Shown piece after piece: positions 7,649 to 15,848 of a stretch of 64,000 bases of DNA. The notes below the pieces were generated by a model. It was not told where the DNA came from. It did no database searches and was given only the letters and a program-made list of their open reading frames with translations. Position 1 is the stretch's first letter; every line of letters begins with the position of its first letter. A program made the position numbers and the translations under genes. The stretch spans positions 248,001 through 312,000 of the forward strand of contig JAXLRU010000002.1 in the NCBI GenBank assembly GCA_046330935.1, in the 5' to 3' direction. The DNA comes from JAXLRU01 sp046330935 (GTDB lineage Bacteria > Actinomycetota > Actinomycetes > Actinomycetales > Kineosporiaceae).

Positions 7649-10174
7649 TCAGGCCTCCTTGCGCGCGCCGAGGACGACGCGGACGACGTTGACATCGGTG
7701 GTGTCGGGACCGGCGGGCTTGAGCGCCGAGGCGGGGACGACGTCGCCGGGCAGCGGTTCGCCGTCGATCGTCATGGACGCCACGCCGCCGCCGACGTGCT
7801 CGGGGTTGGTGACCTCGATGGTCACCCAGGTGTCGCGGAAGCGGCGGCGGACGCTGTAGCCGTCCCACTGGGCGGGGATGGCCGGGTCGATCCGCAGACC
7901 GTCGAGGACGGGCTTGATCCCGAGCAGGTACTGGGTGACGGCGACGTAGGTCCAGCTCGCGGTTCCGGTCAGCCACGGGTTGCGGGCCTGGCCGAAGCGC
8001 GGGGCGTGCTTGCCGTAGACGAACTGCGTGTACACGTACGGCTCGGCCTGGTGGATCTCCGCGGCGTCGTTGTACTTGGCCGGCAGGTAGGACCGGTAGT
8101 ACTCGTAGGCGCGGTCGCCGCGGCCGAGCAGCGCCTCGGCGACGATCGTCCAGGAGTTGGAGTGGCAGAAGATGCCGCCGTTCTCCTTGTGGCTGGGCGG
8201 GTAGACCAGCAGCGACAGGCCCAGGCCGGGTACGGGCTTGGTGTGCGGCGGCTCGCACAGCGCCACGCCGTGCTCGCTGGCCAGCAGCTCGTGCACCGAG
8301 TCCATCGCCTGCACGCCCTGCTCGGGCGTCGCCGCACCCGAGATCACGGCCCAGACGTTGGACTCCAGGTAGATCGAGCCCTCGTCGAGCTCCTTGCTGC
8401 CCAGCTTGGTGCCCGCCTCGGAGATGCCGCGGACGAACCACGCGCCGTCCCACGCCACGGCCTGCGCCGCCGCCATGATCGTCTCGCGCTGGGCGTCGGC
8501 CCACGCGGCGTCCTCCTCGCGGCCCAGCAGGCGCGCGAGGTCGGCCACGAGGCGGCACCCGTGGACGAACAGGAACGTGCTGAACAGGCTCTCGCCCGCG
8601 GTGCCGAGGTTGATCCCGTCGTTCCAGTCGGCCTGCAGGCCCTGGACGAGACCGTGGACGCCGGTGTGCGCGGTGCTGAACCGCAGCGCCTGCACGAGGT
8701 GGTCGAACACGGTGGCCTCGCCGGAGTCGGCGTAGGGCAGCACCTTGTCGAGGTAGCCGAGGTCGCCGGTCTCGAAGACGAAGTTGCTCACCGTGATCGG
8801 CAGCCAGAGGGTGTCGTCGCTGCGGAACTGCTCGAGCGTCGGCGGCTTCTCCTTGCCCGGGGTGTGCGTGAGCGGCTTCACCAGCGGCATCGCGCCGCCC
8901 TCGGCCGTCTGCCCGGTGAGGATCATGTCGAGCCGCTCGGTCACCGGGCCGGGGATGGCGTGGGTGACGGCGAGCATGTCCTGCACGGTGTCGCGGTAGC
9001 CGAGGCCGTCGCGGTCGCCCGCCTCGACCAGGCTGACCCCGCGCGACCAGTTGAAGGTCATGTGGGTCTGGTAGGCGTGCCAGACGTTGACCATGCTGTT
9101 CAGCTCGGGGTCGGGGGTCTGGACCTGCAGCGGGGCCAGGTGGGCGGCCCAGACGCCGCGGATCTTCTCCAGCTCCTGCTGCACGCGCTCCGGGGTCGCC
9201 CACTGGGCGAGCACCTCGCGGCCCGTGGGCAGGCCGTCCCGGGACTCCTCGGGCGCGCCGACGCCGAGCACGAACACGACGTCGCGGCTCTCCCCGGGCG
9301 CGAGGCTGATCCGCGCCTGCAGGGTGGTGCACGCGTTGTCGCCCATCGCCTGCGAGTTCGTGCAGGAGCCCTGCTCGACGACCAGCGGGTTGGCCGGCGT
9401 GCGGTAGTCGCCGAGGAACGCCGTCCGGTCGGTGTCGAACCCGACGACCTCGGCGCCCGCCAGGCCGAAGAACACGTCGTTGTCGGGCTCGCCGCGGCCG
9501 TTGTTGCGGCGGCGGATCATCGGGGCGGTCGCCGGGTCGGTGCTGCCGAGCGTGCCCTCGACCGTCGCCTGCACGATGTACTGGCTGTACTGGAGGTTCT
9601 CGAGGTCCTGCCGGTAGTGCCACTCGTTGGCGATCTCGGCGTAGCTGAACAGGCTGAGCGTGCGCTGCACCGAGGAGGAGTTCGTGACCTTCAACGCCCA
9701 GTACTCGAACGCCTGGCCCTCGGGGATGAAGCACGTCAGCTCGGTCTCGATGCCCCGGTAGGAGGAGTTGAAGATCGAGTAGCCGAGGCCGTGGCGAACC
9801 GTGCAGCGCTGCTCGTCGAGCGGCTTGCCCACCGGCTGCCAGGACGCCGACCAGTAGTCGCCCGAGCCCGACCCGGCCTCGCCGCCCACGACGTCGAGGA
9901 TGTCGCCCGAGGACGCCAGGGGGATGCCCGCGTCGTCCCGGATGTAGACGTAGCGCCCGGGCGCGTCGACGGGGACGCCGTTGAAGCGCATCCGCATCAG
10001 CCGGCCCGTGCCGCCCGACTTGTAGAAGCTGTACCCGCCCGCGTTCTGGGTGATGATCCCGCCGTACAAGCGCGAACCCAGGTAGTTGATCCACGACTGC
10101 GGCGTGTCGGGGCGAGTGATCACGTACTCGCGGGCGGCGTCGTCGAAGTGTCCGTACTGCATGCGGGTGGGCAC
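7649..10174 (-). CDS. GH94 disaccharide phosphorylase (substrate uncertain)
   Basis: 841 residues from GTG 10174; an ATG at 10162 (MQYGHFDD) fits the family start better, but neither has a strong ribosome binding site. The N-terminal super-sandwich begins GHFDDAAREYVITRPDTP and is followed by an (alpha/alpha)6 barrel with the catalytic Asp motif DWNDGIN (about 516-522) and a C-terminal jelly roll. GH94 enzymes split beta-glucosides with phosphate into glucose-1-phosphate and a sugar, inside the cell. The sequence differs clearly from the cellobiose phosphorylase at 29392 (GIITQNAGGYSFYKS, SSYRGIETE). It resembles what I recall of cellobionate-phosphorylase-like members; that is a guess. It forms an operon with the epimerase-like gene. 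Confidence 0.85.
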   Translation of the reverse strand: MPTRMQYGHFDDAAREYVITRPDTPQSWINYLGSRLYGGIITQNAGGYSFYKSGGTGRLMRMRFNGVPVDAPGRYVYIRDDAGIPLASSGDILDVVGGEAGSGSGDYWSASWQPVGKPLDEQRCTVRHGLGYSIFNSSYRGIETELTCFIPEGQAFEYWALKVTNSSSVQRTLSLFSYAEIANEWHYRQDLENLQYSQYIVQATVEGTLGSTDPATAPMIRRRNNGRGEPDNDVFFGLAGAEVVGFDTDRTAFLGDYRTPANPLVVEQGSCTNSQAMGDNACTTLQARISLAPGESRDVVFVLGVGAPEESRDGLPTGREVLAQWATPERVQQELEKIRGVWAAHLAPLQVQTPDPELNSMVNVWHAYQTHMTFNWSRGVSLVEAGDRDGLGYRDTVQDMLAVTHAIPGPVTERLDMILTGQTAEGGAMPLVKPLTHTPGKEKPPTLEQFRSDDTLWLPITVSNFVFETGDLGYLDKVLPYADSGEATVFDHLVQALRFSTAHTGVHGLVQGLQADWNDGINLGTAGESLFSTFLFVHGCRLVADLARLLGREEDAAWADAQRETIMAAAQAVAWDGAWFVRGISEAGTKLGSKELDEGSIYLESNVWAVISGAATPEQGVQAMDSVHELLASEHGVALCEPPHTKPVPGLGLSLLVYPPSHKENGGIFCHSNSWTIVAEALLGRGDRAYEYYRSYLPAKYNDAAEIHQAEPYVYTQFVYGKHAPRFGQARNPWLTGTASWTYVAVTQYLLGIKPVLDGLRIDPAIPAQWDGYSVRRRFRDTWVTIEVTNPEHVGGGVASMTIDGEPLPGDVVPASALKPAGPDTTDVNVVRVVLGARKEA

Positions 10175-10300
10175 CGGCCTTCGGAAGGTGGGCTGGATCG
10201 ATTCGCGTCAGGTCCGCCGCCGCGTCGCAGGCGCGCCGAAGGGCCCGCGCAAGGTTAGCGGGTGGGTGGGAGCGGGGCATGGATTCGGCATCGAGGCGCC

Positions 10301-10391
10301 GCTTCCTTGATTCGTGATGGCGGGATGTCAGGCATCAGCGAAGCAGCGCTTCCCTGATGCCCCTACTGTGGTTCTCATGAATCAGGGAAGC
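10301..10391. promoter_or_regulatory. Triple operator GCTTCCyTGATtC upstream of the AbiE-like pair
   Basis: Copies at 10301-10313 (GCTTCCTTGATTC), 10348-10360 (GCTTCCCTGATGC) and, inverted, 10379-10391. Copies 2 and 3 form a perfect 11-base inverted repeat (10348-10358 / 10381-10391) that straddles the start codon. Copy 2 also pairs with GGCATCAGCGAAGC just upstream (10331-10361). A TACTGT -10-like hexamer (10364-10369) lies between copies. The layout fits autoregulation by the first gene's product. Copy 1 may also affect the GH94 gene. Confidence 0.65.
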
Positions 10392-11423
10392 TGGGATCCG
10401 GCCGCCACCGCCCTCCGGTTCCTCCGTCGCCAAGGCGTCCCCGCAAGGAAGGACGAGGGCGACGACGCGATCCTGGTCATCGAATCCCCTGGCCACGCCT
10501 ACAGGCTCAGGCCCGTTGCGATCGAGGCCGACCACGACGGCCAGTTCGACCCTCTGCGCCGGCTTCCAGAGGCGGTCACGGACGTTCCCCGTCTGCTCGT
10601 CGCGCGCGGCCTGGCACCGGGCACGAGATCACGGCTGACCAACGAGAACTGGCCCTGGATCGACGACACAGGCAGCGCGGACATCCGCGTCCCACCCGCA
10701 CTCGTCGTCGCCGTGAACAACCCCCACCAGGACGAGGCCGACGGGAGGCCGCGCGGCTGGACCAGCAGTGCCGGGACCGTCGTCGAGTACCTGCTCCACG
10801 CGGCCGAGCCTGGCGACGATCTGCGCGTCCCCCCCACCCGCGAGATCGCCAGAGCAACCGGACTGAGCGCGGGCCAGGTCAGCAAGGTGCTCATGACACT
10901 CGACACTCAGCAGTGGACCGCGAAGCTCTCGCACGGAAGCGGTCCCTACGCCAATCGGGTGCTCATCGATCGCAGCGCGATGCTGACCGAGTGGGCGGCC
11001 TGGCTCGGCCGGCAACCCCAGCCGCGCATTCTCGGACACGCGTCCTTCCAGGACGGCGTGACCTTCGTCGAGAAGACGTTGTCGACGCTGCCCGACGCGC
11101 AATGGTGCGCCACGGGCGAGGTGGCGGCTGCGCTCGACGCCCCCTACCTGACCGCCGTGAGCACGGTCTCGGTCTATCTCTCCCAGCCTCTGTTCCTGCA
11201 GGCACGGCAACCCGGATGGCTGGAGACCCTGGGGATCCGGCGAGTACAGGCGGGCGCAAGGATCACCTTGTCCCTGGCCAGCGACTGCGTCATGGCGACG
11301 ACCCGAACAGCTCGACACTTCCCACGAGCCTCCCTGGCTCGCGTCTACGCCGACCTCAAGCACTCCGGCGTTCGGGGCGCCGAGGCCGCCGAGCATCTGA
11401 GGGAGGAACTCCTTGGCTACTGA
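10377..11423 (+). CDS. AbiEi-like antitoxin / winged-helix autoregulator
   Basis: 348 residues from ATG 10377; the transcript is probably leaderless, and this start codon lies inside the third operator copy. A helix-turn-helix is visible around residues 150-180 (REIARATGLSAGQVSKVLM). The C-terminal part ends in VYADLKHSGVRGAEAAEHLREE, a pattern I associate with type IV AbiEi-family antitoxins. The gene overlaps the next one, a nucleotidyltransferase of AbiEii type, by 11 bases, the usual order of AbiE modules. In that family AbiEi represses its own promoter and neutralises the toxin without direct contact. Codon use is slightly less biased than in neighbours (TCA, AGG, ATT present), hinting at acquisition. 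Confidence 0.65.
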   Translation: MNQGSWDPAATALRFLRRQGVPARKDEGDDAILVIESPGHAYRLRPVAIEADHDGQFDPLRRLPEAVTDVPRLLVARGLAPGTRSRLTNENWPWIDDTGSADIRVPPALVVAVNNPHQDEADGRPRGWTSSAGTVVEYLLHAAEPGDDLRVPPTREIARATGLSAGQVSKVLMTLDTQQWTAKLSHGSGPYANRVLIDRSAMLTEWAAWLGRQPQPRILGHASFQDGVTFVEKTLSTLPDAQWCATGEVAAALDAPYLTAVSTVSVYLSQPLFLQARQPGWLETLGIRRVQAGARITLSLASDCVMATTRTARHFPRASLARVYADLKHSGVRGAEAAEHLREELLGY

Positions 11424-12279
11424 CGACGAGGCCCCCCGCAGCGCACTCGCTCGAGAGCTCGCAGAAGAGGCCCTGCTGCGGCTCGTTCGCGCAGTCGGGG
11501 ACCGTGGCGCCGAGCTGGTCGTCGTCGGGGGCCTCGTACCGGCCCGGCTGACCACGGTGTCGCCGGCGGTGCACATCGGAACCACCGATGTCGACATCGT
11601 CGTGGACCTCGCGCTCGTCTGGGACCGGGACGAGCAGGACTTCGGTTGGTTGGAGAGGGGCCTGCGAGAGGCAGGGTTCGACGAAGACCTGCGCTCTGGT
11701 GGAGGCTGGCGGTGGCGCACCACGATCGAGGGCTGGAGCGTCAAGGTCGAACTGCTGTGCGACCTCCGGCTCGATCCTTCCTGGGGACCGCACCCGCTGC
11801 CCGGCTGTGCCCGGGCGAGCGCCATTAACCTTCCCGGCCCGGCCGCTGCTCGTCGAGACGCCGTGATGCTCCCGGTCAGGGGGCGCTCCACAGATCCGGC
11901 TGAACTGAGGTCGGTCAGACACGCGGGGCTCGGAGGCTACCTGGTCGCCAAAGCGTCAGCCGTCGTCCGACGTGGCGAGGCCCGCGACAGGTACGACTTC
12001 GCCTTCGTACTGATCCACAACGATGACGGCGGGCCGACCGCTGCGTCGGAAGCGGTGGCCAGGCTGGGGTCGGATGTGGTCGACCACGACGTCCGCACCT
12101 GCCTTGACGCGGCGATCGCGCTCTTCGTCGACGCCGACAGACCGGGCGCACGGGAGTACGCGTCCGGGATGACGGCGGCTGGGGACCCTACGGAGGAAGC
12201 CGTGCTCCTCGAGGACGCGACGAGCGCGGCCCTGGAGTTCCGAGCACATCTGGAGGTGCTCCTCCCGCGCCTCCGGTAG
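11413..12279 (+). CDS. AbiEii-like nucleotidyltransferase (putative toxin)
   Basis: 288 residues from TTG 11413, with GGGAGGA 5 to 6 bases upstream. The start overlaps the 3' end of the AbiEi-like gene. Polymerase-beta-type nucleotidyltransferase signature: VVGGLVPARL, then TTDVDIVVDL (G-G...D-x-D), with a further acidic strand (VELLCDL). AbiEii toxins are GTP-dependent nucleotidyltransferases that block growth, in some cases by modifying tRNA. The stop codon falls within the first copy of a 36-bp direct repeat (12273-12308). Assignment rests on motif, order and overlap; a non-toxic nucleotidyltransferase is possible. Confidence 0.68.
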   Translation: MATDDEAPRSALARELAEEALLRLVRAVGDRGAELVVVGGLVPARLTTVSPAVHIGTTDVDIVVDLALVWDRDEQDFGWLERGLREAGFDEDLRSGGGWRWRTTIEGWSVKVELLCDLRLDPSWGPHPLPGCARASAINLPGPAAARRDAVMLPVRGRSTDPAELRSVRHAGLGGYLVAKASAVVRRGEARDRYDFAFVLIHNDDGGPTAASEAVARLGSDVVDHDVRTCLDAAIALFVDADRPGAREYASGMTAAGDPTEEAVLLEDATSAALEFRAHLEVLLPRLR

Positions 12280-12308
12280 CGTCGACGGCCGCCGCGTCGG
12301 CAGCGCGA
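12273..12308 (+). repeat. 36-bp direct repeat, left copy
   Basis: Matches 13026-13061 at 34 of 36 bases (starts CCGGTAGC, ends GGCAGCGCGA). It contains the stop codon of the AbiEii-like gene. With the right copy it brackets about 720 bases of sigma/anti-sigma remnants. Confidence 0.8.
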
Positions 12309-12402
12309 GCCGCCGGGCACCACGACGCGACCGGCACCACGTCGCCGAGGCATGAGGGCGCCCGCGACAACAACGGCGGAGGGTCGCGGCGTCTGAGGGG
12401 CC

Positions 12403-12645
12403 ATGAGGGCTGCGGTCGTCCTGAGGTTCTACGGGGGCCTGGACGACGCCGCAGTGGCCACGCATCTCGGCTGTCGGGAGGTGACGGTGCGGGCCTCGAT
12501 CAGCAGAGGGCTCGCGCACCTGCGGCGCGCGCTCGGCGCCGACCTCGCGCTGCCCGTCCCTGACCGTCCCCGCCCCTCCGTCCCCACCACCGTTGTCGGC
12601 GGCCGGTCCACCAGCCTGCCGACCACGACCCGAGGAGACCGGTGA
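12403..12645 (+). pseudogene. 5'-truncated SigE-family sigma factor (region 4 only)
   Basis: The frame encodes a good sigma region 4 (VVLRFYGGLDDAAVATHLGC, then VTVRASISRGLAHLRRAL), matching the intact paralogs at 15324 and 17006. No region 2 exists upstream within or before this frame. A Pro/Thr-rich tail follows and the TGA overlaps an ATG at 12645, preserving the sigma/partner coupling of the paralogs. It is a remnant of a third sigma operon. Confidence 0.75.
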
Positions 12646-12976
12646 TGACCGATGCGCTGAGGACGGCTCGCCCTGGCACGGCGCCGCGGCGTGGTGCGGC
12701 CAGCTGGGCTCGGCCGCCGTGGCCGCGCCCGACTACGACCTCGTGGGCGCACCCGGCGATGACCCGGTACGTCTGCTGCGTGTCCCGATCGACACGACGT
12801 CCGTGACCGTGGACGGCAAGGACGCCCTCCTGACGCCGGGGGTGGACTGGGCGTGGGCGGTGTTGCCGGGCAAGACGCGTGAGGACGCCGTCCTCGTGAT
12901 CGACGGCAGTTCGGGGAGGATCGAGAAGTCCCTGGGGGACGTGCTCGTGGAAGGTCTCGTCGTCGGCCTGCAGTGA
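12645..12976 (+). pseudogene. Remnant of a sigma-factor partner (anti-sigma-like) gene
   Basis: ATG 12645 has GAGGAGA upstream and overlaps the sigma remnant's stop, but its frame soon loses similarity. The homologous part continues in another frame (WCGQ, then RLLRVPIDTTSVTVDGK to the stop at 12976) and aligns with the C-terminal beta domain of the proteins at 15845 and 17533. The N-terminal cytoplasmic and membrane segments are missing. Internal deletion plus frameshift is the simplest reading. Confidence 0.65.
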
Positions 12977-13025
12977 GGCACCGCGCGGGGGCGAGCCACC
13001 ACCTCCTCGCCCCCGCGCGGCCCTC

Positions 13026-13061
13026 CCGGTAGCATCGACGGCCGCTGCGTCGGCAGCGCGA
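13026..13061 (+). repeat. 36-bp direct repeat, right copy
   Basis: Right partner of 12273-12308, lying 60 to 95 bases upstream of helD, where it may be part of the helD promoter region. A GCCCGCGAC...GGCGGAGG segment also recurs after both copies at different spacing. Confidence 0.75.
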
Positions 13062-13120
13062 CTCACGACGGGCCCGCGACCAGGGCGTACGGCGGAGGAC
13101 TCCCCGCACAGGAGAGCACC

Positions 13121-15196
13121 GTGACCACGGCCACGGACGACACGACCCCCGACCTCACCACCGAACTGAGGACCGAGCGCGAACACCTCGCGCGATCCCA
13201 GGCGTCACTGCGCGACATGCGCGAGCGCGCCGAACACCACTACGCGACCGGCGCCCACGTCGTCGGCGACTCCTGGGCCGCCGAGCGCCTCGGCATCGCC
13301 CTCACCCGCAGGCTCGCGGAGCTCGTGGACCTGCCCGACACCCCGCTGTTCTTCGGTCGCCTCGACCTGGAGCTGCCGGGCGACCCCCGCGAGAGCGAGG
13401 ACGGCGATACCGGCACGGCCGTCGAACGCCACCACATCGGCCGCCGGCACGTCGTCGACAACGCGGGCCACCCGCTCGTCCTGGACTGGCGGGCGCCGGT
13501 CAGCCGGGCGTTCTACCGGGCCGGGGCGGCGGACCCGCAGGGCGTGCACGTGCGCCGCCGGTTCGGCTTCCGCGCGGGCGAGCTGACCAGCTTCGAGGAC
13601 GAGCACCTGAGCGCGGGCGAGGAGCGCGGCCTCGACAGCCGCCTGCTCGCCGAGGAGATCGAGCGGCCCCGCGTGGGGCCGATGCGCGACATCGTGGCGA
13701 CGATCCAGCCCGAGCAGGACGAGCTGGTCCGCGCCGACCTCGACACCTCCATCTGCGTGCAGGGCGCCCCGGGCACGGGGAAGACGGCGGTGGGCCTGCA
13801 CCGCGCCGCGTACCTGCTGTTCGCGCACCGTGAGCGGCTGACCAGGGCGGGCGTGCTCGTCGTCGGCCCGAACCGGGCGTTCCTCGGCTACATCACGGCG
13901 GTCCTGCCCACCCTCGGCGAGCTCGACGTCGCGCAGACCACCCTCGCCGACCTGCTCACCGCGGTGCCGGTGCGCGGGGAGGACCCCGAGCCCGTCGCCG
14001 TCCTCAAGCACGACCCGCGGATGGCGCGCGTCCTGCACCGCGCCGTGTGGGCGCACGTGCAGCGGCCGCAGGCCTCGGTGGTGGTCAGCGCGGGCGCCTA
14101 CCGGTACCGGTTGGAGGCGGCGGAGGTGGCGCGGATCGTCGACGACGTCCGGCGCGAGGGCCTGCCGTACCTGACCGGCCGCGAGCGCGTGCGGGCGCGG
14201 ATCGCCGCGTCCGTGCAGCGCCAGGCCGAGGAGCGCGGGGACGCGCCGCCGGAGTCATGGGTGCGCAAGGTGGCCCGCAGCGGCGACGTCACGACCGTCC
14301 TGGACGCCGTGTGGCCGGCGCTGCGGCCCGCGCACGTGGTGCACGCGCTGCTCACCGACGCCGACGCCCTCGCAGCGGCGGCCAGCGGCGTCCTCGACGA
14401 CGACGAGCAGCGGCTCCTGCTCTGGGCCAAGCCTCCGCGCACCCCGGCGGCGGCCCGCTGGAGCGCGGCGGACGCCGTCCTGGTCGACGAGGTCGCGGGG
14501 CTGCTGGAGCGCTCGCCGGGCGTCGGGCACCTGGTCGTCGACGAGGCGCAGGACCTCTCCCCCATGCAGCTGCGGGCGCTGGCCCGGCGCTGCGGCGGCG
14601 GGTCGGTCACCGTGCTCGGGGACCTCGCCCAGGGGACGACGCCGTGGGCCTCCCGCTCGTGGCGGGACTCCCTGACCCACCTCGGCCGCCCCGACGCCGT
14701 GATCGAGCCGCTGACGCTGGGCTTCCGCGTGCCCGAGGTGGTGGTGAGCTGGGCGAACCGGCTGCTGCCGTCCCTCGACGTCGACGTCCCCGCGGCACGG
14801 TCGGTGCGCGCCGACGGCCAGCTGCGGGTCCTGCCCACCGAGGACGTCGCGGCCACGGTGGTCGAGGCGGTGCGAGCGGCGCTGGACGCCGAGGGGTCGG
14901 TGGGCGTGATCGCCGCCGACGCCGCCGTCCCCGCCCTGGTCACGGCGCTGGAGGCCGCCGGGCTGGCCGTGGGGCGGCCGGACGACGAATCGTCCCCGGG
15001 CGGCGGGCCCCGCGTCGTCGTCGTCCCCGCCACGCTCGCGAAGGGCCTGGAGTACGACCACGTGGTCGCGGTGGAACCCGCCGCGATCGTCGAGGCGGAG
15101 GCGCGGGGGCTGCACCGGCTCTACGTCGTCCTCACCCGCGCCGTGTCGCGGCTCGACGTCGTGCATGCCCGTCCCCTGCCCGACGTCCTGGCCTGA
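13121..15196 (+). CDS. helD: HelD-type RNA polymerase-associated ATPase (UvrD-like)
   Basis: 691 residues; GTG 13121 with GGAG upstream. An N-terminal antiparallel coiled-coil arm (about 11-75) is typical of HelD proteins that reach into the RNA polymerase secondary channel. Walker A is GAPGTGKT (215-222), then HRAAYLLF, Walker B/motif II is DEAQDLS, and a C-terminal helicase half ends with ATLAKGLEYDHVV and RLYVVLTRA. HelD uses ATP to strip stalled RNA polymerase from DNA; actinobacterial members can be linked to rifampicin tolerance. Length is a little short of most (about 700-770). It is transcribed alone and followed by a palindromic repeat that can terminate it. Confidence 0.88.
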   Translation: MTTATDDTTPDLTTELRTEREHLARSQASLRDMRERAEHHYATGAHVVGDSWAAERLGIALTRRLAELVDLPDTPLFFGRLDLELPGDPRESEDGDTGTAVERHHIGRRHVVDNAGHPLVLDWRAPVSRAFYRAGAADPQGVHVRRRFGFRAGELTSFEDEHLSAGEERGLDSRLLAEEIERPRVGPMRDIVATIQPEQDELVRADLDTSICVQGAPGTGKTAVGLHRAAYLLFAHRERLTRAGVLVVGPNRAFLGYITAVLPTLGELDVAQTTLADLLTAVPVRGEDPEPVAVLKHDPRMARVLHRAVWAHVQRPQASVVVSAGAYRYRLEAAEVARIVDDVRREGLPYLTGRERVRARIAASVQRQAEERGDAPPESWVRKVARSGDVTTVLDAVWPALRPAHVVHALLTDADALAAAASGVLDDDEQRLLLWAKPPRTPAAARWSAADAVLVDEVAGLLERSPGVGHLVVDEAQDLSPMQLRALARRCGGGSVTVLGDLAQGTTPWASRSWRDSLTHLGRPDAVIEPLTLGFRVPEVVVSWANRLLPSLDVDVPAARSVRADGQLRVLPTEDVAATVVEAVRAALDAEGSVGVIAADAAVPALVTALEAAGLAVGRPDDESSPGGGPRVVVVPATLAKGLEYDHVVAVEPAAIVEAEARGLHRLYVVLTRAVSRLDVVHARPLPDVLA

Positions 15197-15202
15197 GCCC
15201 TC

Positions 15203-15251
15203 GATCTGGGGACGCTCGCCGCGGAAAGACCGCGGTGAGCGTCCCCGGATC
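15203..15251. terminator. GGGGACGCTC palindromic repeat, copy 3, after helD
   Basis: GATCTGGGGACGCTCGCCGC (from 15203) pairs with its near-perfect complement ending GATC at 15251; the loop is AAAGA. A member of the same family as 489, 561 and 19290, positioned 7 bases after the helD stop. Confidence 0.75.
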
Positions 15252-15265
15252 GGCCCCGGCGGTGG

Positions 15266-15320
15266 GGCAACAATCGGGACCGCGGCCGTGTCAGGAGGGC
15301 ATGACGAGACAACGGGGGGT
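15266..15320 (+). promoter_or_regulatory. Conserved upstream region of SigE-type operon 1
   Basis: GGCAACAATCGGG (15266-15278) and CATGACGAGACAACGGGGGG (ending near 15319) recur before the second sigma operon at 16946 and 16983 with 2 bases different spacing. The second block includes the ribosome binding site. The first block may be an ECF-type -35; autoregulation is inferred from its conservation in both paralogs. Confidence 0.5.
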
Positions 15321-15323
15321 GCC

Positions 15324-15848
15324 GTGGACGAGCCCGACTTCGAGGCGTTCGTGAGCGCCCGGTCGCTGGCCCTGACCCGCTTCGCGTACCTGCTCACCGG
15401 CGACCGCGCCCACGCCGAGGACGTCGTCCAGGAAGCACTGGTGAAGGCGTACCGGCACTGGGGGCGCGTGCTGCGCAGCGACCACCCGGAGGCCTACGTG
15501 CGCCGGATCGTGGTCACGACGCACCTCAACGAGCGGCGCCGGCTGCGCTGGCGGCGCGAACGCACGACCGCCGCGGTGCCTGACGCCGTGGGCACGCGTG
15601 CCTGGGACGACCCCGGCGTGGCCGTGGTCGAGTCCGACGCGCTGCACCGGGCCCTGCTGGTGCTCCCGCCCCGCCAGCGCGCCGTGCTCGTGATGCGGCA
15701 CTACCTGACCCTCGACGACGCCACGATCGCCGCCGAGCTCGACTGCAGCGAGACCACCGTGCGGGCGACCGCCAGCAGGGGCCGGGCCCGGCTGCGCGAG
15801 CTGCTCGCCGACACCGACGAGAGCGCGATGTCGAGGGGGACGGCATGA
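15324..15848 (+). CDS. SigE-family ECF sigma factor 1
   Basis: 174 residues from GTG 15324 (GGGGGG upstream), the same start context as the paralog at 17006. Region 2: FVSARSLALTRFAYLLTGD, then HAEDVVQEALVKAYRHW, then PEAYVRRIVV. Region 4: LPPRQRAVLVMRHYLTLDDA and the DNA-reading helix ETTVRATASRGRARLRELL. This is the actinobacterial SigE-family (TIGR02983-like) group. It redirects RNA polymerase to a small regulon. Its stop overlaps the next gene by 4 bases (ATGA), so the two are co-translated. Confidence 0.9.
   Translation: MDEPDFEAFVSARSLALTRFAYLLTGDRAHAEDVVQEALVKAYRHWGRVLRSDHPEAYVRRIVVTTHLNERRRLRWRRERTTAAVPDAVGTRAWDDPGVAVVESDALHRALLVLPPRQRAVLVMRHYLTLDDATIAAELDCSETTVRATASRGRARLRELLADTDESAMSRGTA

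Noticed and set aside
12273..13061. Direct repeats as att sites of an integrated element
   Set aside because: No integrase, excisionase or tRNA target is present between or next to the repeats; kept only as a recombination/duplication signal.
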